From Actinomycetes bacterium (lineage in GTDB: Bacteria > Actinomycetota > Actinomycetes > Actinomycetales > Cellulomonadaceae), in contig JAJYCD010000006.1 in NCBI GenBank assembly GCA_021778635.1, forward strand, positions 1 to 64,000: 64,000 nucleotides of DNA. The letters are read 5' to 3'. The notes beneath the pieces were generated by a model, which saw only the letters and a list, made by a program, of their open reading frames with translations, was not told the DNA's origin and ran no database searches. This document shows, in pieces, positions 8,054 through 16,443 of the stretch (position 1 is the stretch's first letter; every line of letters starts with the position of its first letter). A program made the position numbers and the translations under genes.

Positions 8054-9247
8054 ATGACGACCGACCCCGGCGCGACACCGATCGCTACCTCGGAGGACGG
8101 TCCGCGCGCGTGGCCGCCGGCGAGGTTCCGCAGCCCGCTGCTCTCACGTCGTGGCGCGGTCGCCGCCGCCGGCGCGGACGACGGCGTCGCCTGGCACTAC
8201 GGCGACCCGACGGCCGAGCAGCGCGCTCTGGCGCAGGGCGGCGCGGTCGTCGACCTGTCCCACCACGGCGTCGTCCGGGTGACCGGACCGGATCGCCTCT
8301 CCTGGCTGAACTCGATCACGTCGCAGGACCTCACCGAGCTGGCCGCGCGGACCTCCACCGAGACGCTCGTGCTCAGCCCGCAGGGACACGTCGAGCACGC
8401 CGCCGGGGTCGTCGACGACGGCGAGAGCACGTGGCTCCTCACCGAGGGGTCGGACGCCCCGGCGCTCGCGGACTGGCTCGACCGGATGCGGTTCATGCTC
8501 CGGGTCGAGGTCGCGGACGTCACCGACGAGTGGGCGACGCTGGGTGAGCCCCTCGACTCCGAGGGTGCCGAGGGTGAGCCGATCACGTGGCGTGACCCCT
8601 GGCCGACGGTCTCGCCCGGCGGCACGCGGTACGGCCGTCCCGAGTCCGAGCACCCTGGTGCGGACCGGCCGTGGCGGCACGTCCTGGTGCCGCGGGCGGC
8701 CCTCGCGGACGAGGTCGCGGCGCGCGAGGCGAGCGGGTGGCGGCTCGCGGGGACGTGGGCGAGCGAGGCGATGCGCATCGAGGCGTGGCGTCCGCGGCTG
8801 GCGCTGGACGTCGACCACCGGACGATCCCGCACGAGCTCGACTGGCTGCGGACGGCCGTCCACCTGCACAAGGGCTGCTACCGAGGGCAGGAGACGGTCG
8901 CCCGGGTCCACAACCTCGGACGGCCGCCGCGTCGGCTCGTGATGCTGCTGCTCGACGGTTCCGGCCACCTGCTCCCGGCGCACGGTGCGGCGGTGCGGGT
9001 GCAGGGCGGCGGGGACCGGGTGATCGGTGAGATCGGTTCGGTGGCGCGTCACCACGAGCTCGGCCCGGTCGCCCTCGCGCTGGTCAAGCGGAGCACCGCC
9101 GAGGACGCGGTGCTGGTCGTCGACTGCGACGGTGGAGCGGTGTCGGCCGCGCAGGAGGTCGTGATCGCCGCGGACGGCGTGTCCGTCGACCGACCTCCGC
9201 AGCGCGGCCCGGTGGCCCGCGGTCTCGGTCAACCGCCACGCCTGTGA
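8054..9247 (+). CDS. ygfZ: folate-binding protein YgfZ
   Basis: This 397-residue protein is related to GcvT and matches YgfZ, which binds tetrahydrofolate and helps maintain iron-sulfur enzymes. The diagnostic HKGCYRGQETV motif, with its invariant cysteine, lies near residues 274-284. The GcvT-like N-terminal part has VVDLSHHGVVRVTGPDRL. It is longer than E. coli YgfZ, as is normal in actinobacteria. It follows the nitrobindin gene and its last bases overlap the FUSC start (GTGA). Confidence 0.93.
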   Translation: MTTDPGATPIATSEDGPRAWPPARFRSPLLSRRGAVAAAGADDGVAWHYGDPTAEQRALAQGGAVVDLSHHGVVRVTGPDRLSWLNSITSQDLTELAARTSTETLVLSPQGHVEHAAGVVDDGESTWLLTEGSDAPALADWLDRMRFMLRVEVADVTDEWATLGEPLDSEGAEGEPITWRDPWPTVSPGGTRYGRPESEHPGADRPWRHVLVPRAALADEVAAREASGWRLAGTWASEAMRIEAWRPRLALDVDHRTIPHELDWLRTAVHLHKGCYRGQETVARVHNLGRPPRRLVMLLLDGSGHLLPAHGAAVRVQGGGDRVIGEIGSVARHHELGPVALALVKRSTAEDAVLVVDCDGGAVSAAQEVVIAADGVSVDRPPQRGPVARGLGQPPRL

Positions 9248-10407
9248 GCGAGGTCGCGGACGCCACCGGCTCGCCCGGGAGCGACGTCGGGCGCACGGCC
9301 ACCGACCTGCTCGGGCGTCGCTCCGCGCGGGTGCTGGCCGAGGCGCGGCTGCGGCAGGGCTGGGGGCGGGTCGGGACGTCGTGGTTCCCGGTGCTGCAGG
9401 CGTCGGTCGCCGCGGGGGCGGCCTACGCGATCGGGCGGCACGTCCTCGGCCACGAGTACCCGTTCTTCGCGCCCGTGTCGGCCTGGGTCGCGCTCGGCTT
9501 CTCGATGGACCGGCAGGTCAGGCGGGTCGCGGAGCTCGCGATCGGGGTCGCGGTCGGCGTCGGCCTGGGCGATCTCGTGGTGCACGTCATCGGCAGCGGG
9601 TGGTGGCAGGTCGCGCTCGTGCTGACGATCTCCGTGCTGCTCGCGCGCTTCCTCGACCGCGGCGTCGTGCTCGCGACGCAGGCCGGGGTGCAGGCGATGG
9701 TGATCGTCGGCCTGCCCGCCCTGGGCGCGAGCGGCGGCCCGCTGGGTCGGTGGACGGATGCGCTCCTCGGTGGAGCGGTCGCGCTCGCGGTTGCGGCGCT
9801 CACCCCGAGCGACCCGCGCCGCCGGCCGCGCCTGCAGGCCAAGAACGCGATCGGCGAGCTGGCCGGGATGCTCCACGTGCTCGCACGGGGCCTGCGGAGC
9901 GGCTCGACGCACGACGTCGAGGACGCGCTGATCCGCGGCCGCGCGTCGCAGCCGGCGCTCGACGACTGGCGGGAGGGGGCGCGGAATGCGCGGGACCTCG
10001 CGCGGGTGTCCCCGGCGGGACGTCGGCACCGTGACGAGCTCACCGCCCTCGGGAACTCGGCCGTGCGGGTGGACCGCGCGATGCGCAACGCCCGCGTGCT
10101 GGTCAGACGCTCGCTCGCGACCCTGGAGGACGGTCACGAGCACGACCGTGCGGACGTGGCCGCGGTCGCCGACGGCTTCGCGATCGCCTGCGACGACCTC
10201 GGGACGGCCCTCGCGGCAGGGCGCGAGCCGGTCCGCGCACGCGAGGAGCTCCTCGCGCTGGCAGGGCGGCTCGACCCGTTCGTGATCGCGCCGGACGACT
10301 GGCACGTGCAGAGCCTCGTGCTGCTGTGCCGTTCACTCGTGGTCGACCTGCTCGAGGCCAGCGGGGAGGACCCGGGAGTGGCTCGGGACGCCCTGCCCGA
10401 GCTCTGA
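9244..10407 (+). CDS. FUSC family membrane protein
   Basis: This 387-residue protein has an N-terminal membrane half (about residues 45-190, six helices, including YPFFAPVSAWVALGFSM) characteristic of the FUSC/aromatic-acid-exporter-like superfamily. The soluble C-terminal half is helical and Arg-rich, with RVDRAMRNARVLVRRSL. Members are proposed to export small aromatic or other organic molecules. The GTG start overlaps the ygfZ stop. Substrate unknown. Confidence 0.85.
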   Translation: MSEVADATGSPGSDVGRTATDLLGRRSARVLAEARLRQGWGRVGTSWFPVLQASVAAGAAYAIGRHVLGHEYPFFAPVSAWVALGFSMDRQVRRVAELAIGVAVGVGLGDLVVHVIGSGWWQVALVLTISVLLARFLDRGVVLATQAGVQAMVIVGLPALGASGGPLGRWTDALLGGAVALAVAALTPSDPRRRPRLQAKNAIGELAGMLHVLARGLRSGSTHDVEDALIRGRASQPALDDWREGARNARDLARVSPAGRRHRDELTALGNSAVRVDRAMRNARVLVRRSLATLEDGHEHDRADVAAVADGFAIACDDLGTALAAGREPVRAREELLALAGRLDPFVIAPDDWHVQSLVLLCRSLVVDLLEASGEDPGVARDALPEL

Positions 10408-10434
10408 GGTGTACACGCGTCAGGCGATCGGCTG

Positions 10435-10440
10435 TACCGT
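10435..10440 (+). promoter_or_regulatory. leaderless -10 box of the vapBC-like operon
   Basis: TACCGT ends 6 bases before the antitoxin ATG at 10447. Confidence 0.55.
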
Positions 10441-10446
10441 CTGAAG

Positions 10447-10713
10447 ATGGACGTACCGGTCAGCACGCTGCGCGCCGAGCTCAAGCAGTGGATCGATGCG
10501 GCGCGGGCCGGCGAGGACGTGGTGATCACCGAGCGGGGCGTCCCGGTCGCTCGACTCACCGGGGTGGCCTCCGCCGACCTCCTGTCGCAGCTGCTGCGCG
10601 ACGGCCTCCTGACCGCGCCCGACGCTCCGCGGCCCGTGGTCGAGGGTGACGAGCGTCCCGGTGCGCGCAGCGCGACGGGTGTGTCCGGCCTCGTGCGCCG
10701 TCTCCGGCGCTGA
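10447..10713 (+). CDS. type II antitoxin, Phd/YefM type
   Basis: This 88-residue protein has the Phd/YefM N-terminal DNA-binding fold: VSTLRAELKQWIDAARAGED followed by VVITERGVPVARL. Its variable C-terminus (residues 45-88) should wrap the toxin. It lies 2 bases before the PIN-domain toxin gene, the usual antitoxin-first order, and its own leaderless promoter suggests autoregulation by the pair. No clear operator palindrome was seen. Confidence 0.9.
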   Translation: MDVPVSTLRAELKQWIDAARAGEDVVITERGVPVARLTGVASADLLSQLLRDGLLTAPDAPRPVVEGDERPGARSATGVSGLVRRLRR

Positions 10714-10715
10714 CG

Positions 10716-11141
10716 ATGGCCCTCGTCTACGTCGACGCGAGCGCGGTGCTCAAGCTCTGCGTCCACGAGCCCGGCTCTCCGCTCGCGGCCCGGCTGTGGG
10801 ACGTCGCCGACGCGGTGGTGACCTCCCGGCTCTGCGACGCCGAGGTCCGGGCGACCCTCGCGGCTGCGATGCGCGCGGGTCTGCTCGATCCCGACGACCA
10901 CGACGCCGCGTTGCGGATCTGGGAGCGGCTCGCGCCGAGCGTGTACCTGGTCGAGATCACGGCCGAGGTCATGGCGACGGCCGGGCGCCTGATCGCGCTG
11001 CACCCGGTCCGCGGGGCCGACGCGGTGCACCTTGCGAGCGCGCTCGCCGTCGCGTCACCGGACCTCGTCGTCGCGGTCTGGGACGAGCACCTGGCCGCCG
11101 CGGCGCGCGCCGAGGGGCTGACCGTGGTCCCGACCGCCTGA
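10716..11141 (+). CDS. VapC-type PIN-domain ribonuclease toxin
   Basis: This 141-residue protein is a PIN-domain toxin that would cleave RNA using metal-bound acidic residues. The expected acidic residues are all present: Asp in VYVDASAVLK (residue 7), Glu in LCDAEVRATL, Asp in RGADAVHLA and Asp in VAVWDEHL. It is therefore likely intact. It is paired with the Phd/YefM antitoxin 2 bases upstream. The target RNA cannot be predicted. Confidence 0.92.
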   Translation: MALVYVDASAVLKLCVHEPGSPLAARLWDVADAVVTSRLCDAEVRATLAAAMRAGLLDPDDHDAALRIWERLAPSVYLVEITAEVMATAGRLIALHPVRGADAVHLASALAVASPDLVVAVWDEHLAAAARAEGLTVVPTA

Positions 11142-11148
11142 CGTCTCG

Positions 11149-11154
11149 TAGGCT
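11149..11154 (+). promoter_or_regulatory. leaderless -10 box of the DUF2516 gene
   Basis: TAGGCT ends 7 bases before the GTG at 11162. Confidence 0.55.
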
Positions 11155-11161
11155 CCGCAGG

Positions 11162-11500
11162 GTGATCTTCGCCTCGTTGCAGAGCCTCGTGTACCTCGTC
11201 CTGTTCGTCGCGATCTTCGGGCTGAGCGTCTGGGGACTCGTCGACGCCCTCATCCGCAAGCCCCAGGCGTTCGTGTCCGCCGGCAAGCGGACCAAGAACT
11301 TCTGGGTCGGCGTGCTCGGGGTCTCGACCGCGGTGTCGTTCGTCGCGGTACCACCGCCGCTCGGCATCGGTGCGCTCGGGTTCATCGCGCTGATCGCGGC
11401 GGTGGCCGCGATCGTGTACCTGGTCGACGTCCGGCCCGCGGTCCAGGGGCCGTCGGGTCGCGGCGGCCGCCGGGGGCCGACCTCGCGCGGCGGCTGGTGA
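11162..11500 (+). CDS. DUF2516 membrane protein
   Basis: This 112-residue protein matches the DUF2516 family of small actinobacterial membrane proteins. It has a first helix (LQSLVYLVLFVAIFGLSVWG), the conserved LIRKPQAFVSAGKRTKNFW segment and two further helices. The C-terminus is Arg/Gly-rich. The GTG start is fixed by TAGGCT 7 bases upstream. Its stop overlaps the asparaginase start (GTGA). Function unknown. Confidence 0.85.
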   Translation: MIFASLQSLVYLVLFVAIFGLSVWGLVDALIRKPQAFVSAGKRTKNFWVGVLGVSTAVSFVAVPPPLGIGALGFIALIAAVAAIVYLVDVRPAVQGPSGRGGRRGPTSRGGW

Positions 11501-12570
11501 GCGCCGGCGTGCCGGCTCCGTCCGACATCGGGACGCACGCGGTCCCGCTCGCCCGCGTGCTGCGCGGCGACCTGGTCGAGTCCGTCCACACGGGGCACCT
11601 CGTGATCGTCGGACCCGCTCGCCCGGCAGCCCGTCGCGACGGCAGCGAGGGCGGCGACGGCGCGGCGGGGAGCGAGGGCGCCGTCGAGCACGCGTTCGGG
11701 GACCCCGAGGCGACGATCTGGGCCCGGTCGTCGCTCAAGCCGCTCCAGGCGGTCGCGATGCTGCGGCACGGGCTGGCCCTCGACGGCCCCGAGCTGGCGA
11801 TCGCCTGCTCGAGCCACAACGCCGAGCCGGCGCACCTGACCCGGGTGCGGGCCGTCCTGGCGGGTGCCGGGCTGACCGAGGCCGCGTTGCAGAACACGCC
11901 GGATCTGCCGCTGGACCCGACGGCTGCGCTCGCCTGGCAGACGTCCGGTCGGGTCGCGTCGTCGCTGACCCAGAACTGCTCCGGCAAGCACGCCGCGATG
12001 CTCGCGACGTGCCTGCTGAACGGCTGGGATCCGGCGACGTACCTCGAGGTCGAGCATCCGTTGCAGGTTGGGATCCGGCGCACGCTCGAGGACCTCACCG
12101 GCGTCCCGGTGGTCCATGTGACGGTGGACGGCTGCGGTGCCCCGTTGTTCTCGACGTCGCTCGTCGGGCTGGCGCGCGCGTTCGGCGCGATCGCCGCCGC
12201 ACCGCGCACGGCGCCCGGCAGCCCGCAGGCCCGCGTCGCCGCGGCGATGACCGCCGACCCGTGGCTCGTCGCAGGGACGGGTCGCGAGGCGACCCGGGTC
12301 ATGCGCGCGGTGCCCGGTCTGGTGGCGAAGGACGGAGCCGACGGCGTCTACGCCGCGGGGCTCCCGGACGGTCGCGGCCTCGCGTTCAAGATCACCGACG
12401 GTGGTGCGCGCCCGCGACCCGCGGTGCTGGTCGCCGCGCTCCTGCTGGCCGGTGTGGACCCCGAGGTCGACCTCGACGCGCTGCGGGCGATCGGCGACAC
12501 CCCCGTCCTCGGGCACGGCGAGCCGGTGGGTCGGGTCGTGGCGGACTGGGGCGTCGGGGTCGATGCATGA
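11497..12570 (+). CDS. asparaginase, L-asparaginase II (Rhizobium/thermolabile) type
   Basis: This 357-residue protein belongs to the Asparaginase_II family related to Rhizobium etli asparaginase, which hydrolyses L-asparagine to aspartate and ammonia. Conserved segments include WARSSLKPLQAVAML, CSSHNAEPAHL, NCSGKHAAML and VDGCGAPLFS, with the serine/lysine and cysteine residues known in this class. It overlaps the DUF2516 gene by 4 bases, and a chain of overlapping short frames links it to dtd. A role in nitrogen supply under GlnR is possible but not shown. Confidence 0.9.
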   Translation: MSAGVPAPSDIGTHAVPLARVLRGDLVESVHTGHLVIVGPARPAARRDGSEGGDGAAGSEGAVEHAFGDPEATIWARSSLKPLQAVAMLRHGLALDGPELAIACSSHNAEPAHLTRVRAVLAGAGLTEAALQNTPDLPLDPTAALAWQTSGRVASSLTQNCSGKHAAMLATCLLNGWDPATYLEVEHPLQVGIRRTLEDLTGVPVVHVTVDGCGAPLFSTSLVGLARAFGAIAAAPRTAPGSPQARVAAAMTADPWLVAGTGREATRVMRAVPGLVAKDGADGVYAAGLPDGRGLAFKITDGGARPRPAVLVAALLLAGVDPEVDLDALRAIGDTPVLGHGEPVGRVVADWGVGVDA

Positions 12571-12700
12571 GCGGCTGCGCGTGCGGGGGCAGCAGGTGAC
12601 CGGCGCGCGTCTGCCCCGTCGGGCTCTGGTGCGCCGGAAGGGGATCTGCGCACGCCCGACGAGCCCGCACGTCATGGTCATGAGCGAGGCGATCGGATGA
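12563..12700 (+). CDS. possible 45-residue basic peptide bridging asparaginase and dtd
   Basis: An open frame starts at ATG 12563 inside the end of the asparaginase gene and ends with a TGA that overlaps the dtd ATG (ATGA). The peptide is basic ([18 protein letters not shown]). A second start, GTG 12596, would give 34 residues. No family is recognised and chance open frames are common at this GC content, so it is only a candidate. The stop/start overlap could serve translational coupling. Confidence 0.25.
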   Translation: MHERLRVRGQQVTGARLPRRALVRRKGICARPTSPHVMVMSEAIG

Positions 12701-13134
12701 GAGCCGTCGTCCAGCGCGTGACGCGTGCGTCGGTGACCGTCGCCGGCGAGGTCGTCGGTCGGATCGACCGCCCCGGCCTGGTCGCCCTGATCGGGGTGAC
12801 GCCGGGCGACGGCGCCACCCAGGTCGAGCTCGTCGCGCGCAAGATCGCCGAGCTGAGGATCCTGCGCGAGGAGCGGAGCGCGGTCGACGTCGGTGCGCCG
12901 GTGCTGGTCGTGAGCCAGTTCACCCTGTACGCCGACACGCGCAAGGGCCGGCGCCCGACGTGGAACGCCGCGGCGCCGGGGCCGGTCGCGGAGCCGTTGG
13001 TGGCCGACGTCGTCGCGGCGCTGCGGGGGCGTGGGCTCGAGGTCGCGACCGGCGTGTTCGGCGCGGACATGGCGGTCGAGCTCGTCAACGACGGACCCGT
13101 CACGATCCTTCTCGAGTCGGACCCGACGACGTAG
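12697..13134 (+). CDS. dtd: D-aminoacyl-tRNA deacylase
   Basis: This 145-residue protein removes D-amino acids (and glycine from tRNA-Ala) from mischarged tRNA. It starts [15 protein letters not shown], contains the [15 protein letters not shown] motif (near residues 77-91) with the catalytic region, and ends with the [11 protein letters not shown] motif that forms the cross-subunit Gly-cisPro pocket. Length and motifs are canonical. The stop codon is the start of a 26-base tandem repeat. Confidence 0.96.
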   Translation: MRAVVQRVTRASVTVAGEVVGRIDRPGLVALIGVTPGDGATQVELVARKIAELRILREERSAVDVGAPVLVVSQFTLYADTRKGRRPTWNAAAPGPVAEPLVADVVAALRGRGLEVATGVFGADMAVELVNDGPVTILLESDPTT

Positions 13135-13210
13135 CTCGGCCCGCGAGCACCGCCCGCGAGCTCGGCCCGCGAGGCCCGCCCGCGAGCTCGGCCCGCGAGC
13201 ACGGCCCCGG
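13133..13210. repeat. 26-bp tandem repeat at the dtd stop codon
   Basis: Three consecutive 26-base units (13133-13158, 13159-13184, 13185-13210), each beginning AGCTCGGCCCGCGAG. The first overlaps the TAG of dtd. The units differ at a few positions only. Confidence 0.9.
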
Positions 13211-13309
13211 CGCTCCGACGCTCCGGCGCTCCGGCACCCGTGCGCAGCGCGCCGTCGCACGGTCGCGCCCGTCGTGCGTCCCCGGCCGGGTCGGGGTCAC
13301 GATGGGCTC

Positions 13310-13849
13310 ATGCTGATCGAGGCGATCCGTGGAGACCTGACCCTCGAGCGGGTGGACGCGATCGTCAACGCCGCGAACTCGTCGCTCCTCGGCGGGGGTG
13401 GCGTGGACGGCGCGATCCACGCCGCCGCCGGACCCGCGTTGCTGGCCGAGTGCCGTCGGCTGCGTCGGACCACCCTGCCGGACGGCTTGCCGACGGGCGA
13501 GGCGGTCGCGACGGGGGCCGGGGACCTGCCGGCGCGGTGGGTGATCCACACGGTCGGGCCCGATCGGCATCGCGGTCAGACGGACCCGGGGCTCCTCGCC
13601 TCGTGCTTCACGCACTCCCTCGACGTCGCGGCCACGCTGGGTGCGAGCTCCGTCGCCTTCCCGGCGGTGAGTGCGGGCGTCTACGGCTGGGCGGTGGACG
13701 ACGTCGCGCAGATAGCCGTCGGCGCGGTCCGGTCCTGGGCCGAGCAGCACCCGGGCGACGCGGACGAGGGCGTGGTCGCCCTCGTCCGGTTCGTGCTCTT
13801 CTCCGAGGCGGCGCTCGCCGCGTTCCGAGGGGCCCTCGCCGCTCGGTGA
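13310..13849 (+). CDS. macrodomain protein, O-acetyl-ADP-ribose deacetylase type
   Basis: This 179-residue protein is a single macrodomain of the MacroD/YmdB class. IVNAANSSLLGGGGVDGAIH (residues about 18-37) forms the ADP-ribose and catalytic loop, and the second loop is PAVSAGVYGWAVDD. Such enzymes hydrolyse O-acetyl-ADP-ribose or remove ADP-ribose from proteins. CACGAT, one base off a TANNNT box, ends 6 bases before the ATG. No sirtuin or transferase partner lies beside it. Confidence 0.92.
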   Translation: MLIEAIRGDLTLERVDAIVNAANSSLLGGGGVDGAIHAAAGPALLAECRRLRRTTLPDGLPTGEAVATGAGDLPARWVIHTVGPDRHRGQTDPGLLASCFTHSLDVAATLGASSVAFPAVSAGVYGWAVDDVAQIAVGAVRSWAEQHPGDADEGVVALVRFVLFSEAALAAFRGALAAR

Positions 13850-13878
13850 ACGGAGACGGCGTCCTGGCGCACCGCCAC

Positions 13879-13884
13879 TAGGGT
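13879..13884 (+). promoter_or_regulatory. leaderless -10 box of the thioesterase gene
   Basis: TAGGGT ends 6 bases before the GTG at 13891. Confidence 0.55.
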
Positions 13885-13890
13885 GGTCGG

Positions 13891-14352
13891 GTGGACGACG
13901 AGGTGACCCTGAGCGAGCGCCGCGGGCGGGTCGAGATGCAGGTCCGGTGGTCCGACGTCGACCTCTTCGGTCATGTGAACAATGCCGCGTACCTGGGCTA
14001 CCTGGACGACGCGCGGTTCACCCTCTTCCCGTCGATGGGCGTCGACGAGACCGGGGCGCTCACGGCGTCGATGCTGGTCGTGGTCAAGCACGAGATCGAG
14101 TACCTCGCCGCGCTCACCTACCGTCCGGCGCCGTTCGCGGTCGAGGTGTGGGTGCCGAGGATCGGTCGCTCGTCGGTGGACTTCGCGTACGAGATCCTCG
14201 ATGCCGCGAACCGTGACACCGTGTACCTCCGGGCTCGCTCGCGCATGGTCCAGCTCGACACGGCGACCCATGCGGCGCGGGCGTTCACCGGCGAGGAGCG
14301 CGCTGCGTTCGAGGCGCACCTGGCCGCGTCGCCGGAGCTGCACTCCTGGTGA
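13891..14352 (+). CDS. acyl-CoA thioesterase, hotdog fold (4HBT)
   Basis: This 153-residue protein has a 4-hydroxybenzoyl-CoA-thioesterase-type hotdog fold. VRWSDVDLFGHVNNAAYLGY (residues about 18-37) contains the catalytic Asp and the GHVNN signature. It should hydrolyse acyl-CoA thioesters; chain-length preference is unknown. The GTG start is supported by a TAGGGT box 6 bases upstream. Confidence 0.9.
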   Translation: MDDEVTLSERRGRVEMQVRWSDVDLFGHVNNAAYLGYLDDARFTLFPSMGVDETGALTASMLVVVKHEIEYLAALTYRPAPFAVEVWVPRIGRSSVDFAYEILDAANRDTVYLRARSRMVQLDTATHAARAFTGEERAAFEAHLAASPELHSW

Positions 14353-14418
14353 GGTCGCTCGTCGTCGGCGGTCCGGTGTCATCGCGACACGGCGGGAGCC
14401 CGACCGGCTGAACGACCG

Positions 14419-15081
14419 CTAGATCGTCGGGTGCACACCCCACCGTCGTGCGACGAAGGCGTGCACGGCCGCGCGTGCCTGCGCGGGTCCGCGGGCCGGC
14501 CCGGCCGGGAAGTGCTGCACGACGACGCCGTCCATGAGGGCGACGAGCTCGTCCACCGCGGCGGCCTCCTCCACCGGGCCGAGTGCCGTGAGGCTGTGGT
14601 CGGCCGCGCCGCGCGCGACGACCCGCTCGAGCTCGGCCCGCCACCACCGGTAGATCTCGTCCTGCCAGCGCGCGAGCTCGGGGTCGTGCACCGCCGCGGC
14701 CCAGTAGTCGATCCACAGGCTCCAGTGCCGGCTCGCCGCCTCGGTGGGGGACAGCATGCCGTCGACGATCGCGCCGAGCTCGGTGCGACCGTCGGGAGCG
14801 GACCGCGCGGCTCCGACGATCGGCTCGGTGAACAGCGGGACCTCGGCCCGCAGCACCGCCTGCAGGATCTGCCCGACATGGGCGAAGTGGTACGTCACGG
14901 TGCCGGTCGAGACCCCCGCAGCAACGGCGATCTCGCGGACCGAGGTCGCCGCGAGACCGCGCTCCGCGATCAGCTCGCGTGCGGCCGTGACGATCTGCGC
15001 GCGGCGGATCTCGGGCCGTCGGCGGGGGACCCGGGCACGGGTCGTCGCGCTCGTGGGCTCGCGTCCGGGCGGCGTCGGCAT
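14419..15081 (-). CDS. TetR family transcriptional regulator
   Basis: This 220-residue protein has the TetR helix-turn-helix near residues 25-70 (IVTAARELIAERGL, then REIAVAAGVSTGTVTYHF) and a helical ligand domain with WSLWIDYWAAAVHDPELARW. It is divergent from the EamA transporter gene, with 117 bases between the starts. The usual inference is that it represses that transporter and perhaps itself. An 8-base palindrome TCGTACGA at 15183-15190 overlaps the transporter -10 box and is a possible part of its operator. Confidence 0.9.
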   Translation of the reverse strand: MPTPPGREPTSATTRARVPRRRPEIRRAQIVTAARELIAERGLAATSVREIAVAAGVSTGTVTYHFAHVGQILQAVLRAEVPLFTEPIVGAARSAPDGRTELGAIVDGMLSPTEAASRHWSLWIDYWAAAVHDPELARWQDEIYRWWRAELERVVARGAADHSLTALGPVEEAAAVDELVALMDGVVVQHFPAGPARGPAQARAAVHAFVARRWGVHPTI

Positions 15082-15185
15082 CGTCCCATCTTGCCGGGCC
15101 GGAGCTCGTCCCGCGTGAGAGACCTGGTGTCCCGTGGCATCACGTGCCTGGTGGGAGCACGTTGCACCGGACTATCGGACGCTCG

Positions 15186-15191
15186 TACGAT
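15186..15191 (+). promoter_or_regulatory. leaderless -10 box of the EamA gene, overlapping a palindrome
   Basis: TACGAT ends 7 bases before the GTG at 15199 and overlaps the palindrome TCGTACGA (15183-15190). A TetR dimer bound there would block the promoter; this is inference. Confidence 0.5.
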
Positions 15192-15198
15192 TATCGAC

Positions 15199-16254
15199 GT
15201 GCAGCTCACGCATCGGCTCAGCGGAGCCGAGATCGTCATGGTGGTGGCGTCGGCCCCCGCGTTCGTCGCCATCGGTTACGCCGGACGGGTGCTCAGCCCC
15301 ACGACGATCACCGTGGGTCGCACGCTGGTCGGCGCGACGTCGTTGACGCTGGTCTGGCTCGCGATCCGGGCGCGCCGCCCGGGGACGCCGCGCGCCGGCG
15401 GGCTGCGCGCCTCGGACGTGCCGCGCCTGCTGCTGCTCGGTCTGCTCGGCTACGTCGGGTACTCCCTTCTCGTCAGCTACGGCGAGCAGACGGTCGCGCC
15501 CGGCATCGCCGCGCTCATCGCCAACTCCTCGCCCGTCCTGATCACGGCGTTCGGGGTCCTCGTCCTGCGCACCGGCGTGACCGCGCGCGTCGTGGCCGGC
15601 GTGACGCTCGCCTTCGCCGGGACCGCGGCGGTCGCGCTCGTCGGGTCGGGCGGCGGCGGCGGTGCTCACCCCGGTGGCTGGACCGGCATCGCGATGATCG
15701 CCGGCGCGTCGCTCTCCCTGGCCTGGTACGCCGTGCTGCAGCAGCCGCTGTTCGTCCGTGCCGAGCCGCTCGCCGTGGCGGCAGCGGTCACCGTCGCGGC
15801 GTCCGCCGTCGCGCTGCCGCTCGTCCCGTCGGCGCTCGCCGATCTCGCCGCTGCGGGCGGTGCCCGGGCGAGCGGCGTCCCCGGAGACGCCCCGTCCGTG
15901 GGTCACGCGCTGCTCGCGGTGGTCTTCCTCGGGGTGATGGCCACCGCCGTCGGGTACGGGTCCTGGATCGTGGCCCTCGCGAGGCTCGGATCGGCGGGCG
16001 GGTCGCTGTCGCTGTTCCTCATCCCGGTCCTCACGATGGCCCTGTCCGTCGTCCTGCTCGGCGAGCCGCTCCGGATCCTCGCAGTGCTGGGCGGGGCGAC
16101 GGCCCTCGTCGGCGTGCTGCTCGCACGACGCGCGCCGACGGACGAGGTCCCGGTGGAGCCGGCCGAGGCGGAGGACGCGACGGCGGTGGGCGGTGTCGCC
16201 GTCGGGGCACCCCGGACCGTCGACGCGTCCGACCCCGTCCCGGCCGTCGTCTGA
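15199..16254 (+). CDS. EamA/DMT family transporter
   Basis: This 351-residue protein has ten predicted membrane helices arranged as two EamA repeats. Characteristic pieces are ALIANSSPVLITAFGVLVL in the first repeat and GSLSLFLIPVLTMALSVVLL in the second. It probably exports small metabolites or drugs. The C-terminal 45 residues are acidic and cytoplasmic. The GTG start follows a TACGAT box by 7 bases; an internal ATG at 15238 is a weaker alternative. Confidence 0.88.
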   Translation: MQLTHRLSGAEIVMVVASAPAFVAIGYAGRVLSPTTITVGRTLVGATSLTLVWLAIRARRPGTPRAGGLRASDVPRLLLLGLLGYVGYSLLVSYGEQTVAPGIAALIANSSPVLITAFGVLVLRTGVTARVVAGVTLAFAGTAAVALVGSGGGGGAHPGGWTGIAMIAGASLSLAWYAVLQQPLFVRAEPLAVAAAVTVAASAVALPLVPSALADLAAAGGARASGVPGDAPSVGHALLAVVFLGVMATAVGYGSWIVALARLGSAGGSLSLFLIPVLTMALSVVLLGEPLRILAVLGGATALVGVLLARRAPTDEVPVEPAEAEDATAVGGVAVGAPRTVDASDPVPAVV

Positions 16255-16443
16255 CCAGCCGGCGGGTCGATCGCGCGACCGCGCGCCGCCGCATGCGCGA
16301 CGACGCGCGCACGTCGGGCCCTGGGCCTCCTGTCACGCCTGCGGCGAACACGGGCAGGTTTGCCCCCGTACCCCCGTTAGCATCGAACAACGCCCGAGCC
16401 AGGGACCCGTGCCCAGGCCGCACGCCGCTCGTGAGGAGTGCAC

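Noticed and set aside
10969-13260. A 763-codon open frame on the minus strand opposite asparaginase and dtd
   Set aside because: Arg/Pro-rich shadow of well-supported genes on the other strand, running through intergenic repeats as well.
16352-16365. GGGCA-GGTT-TGCCC inverted repeat upstream of clpC as a ClgR or heat-shock operator
   Set aside because: It does not match the ClgR, HspR or CtsR consensus sequences I know, and short inverted repeats are common at this GC content.
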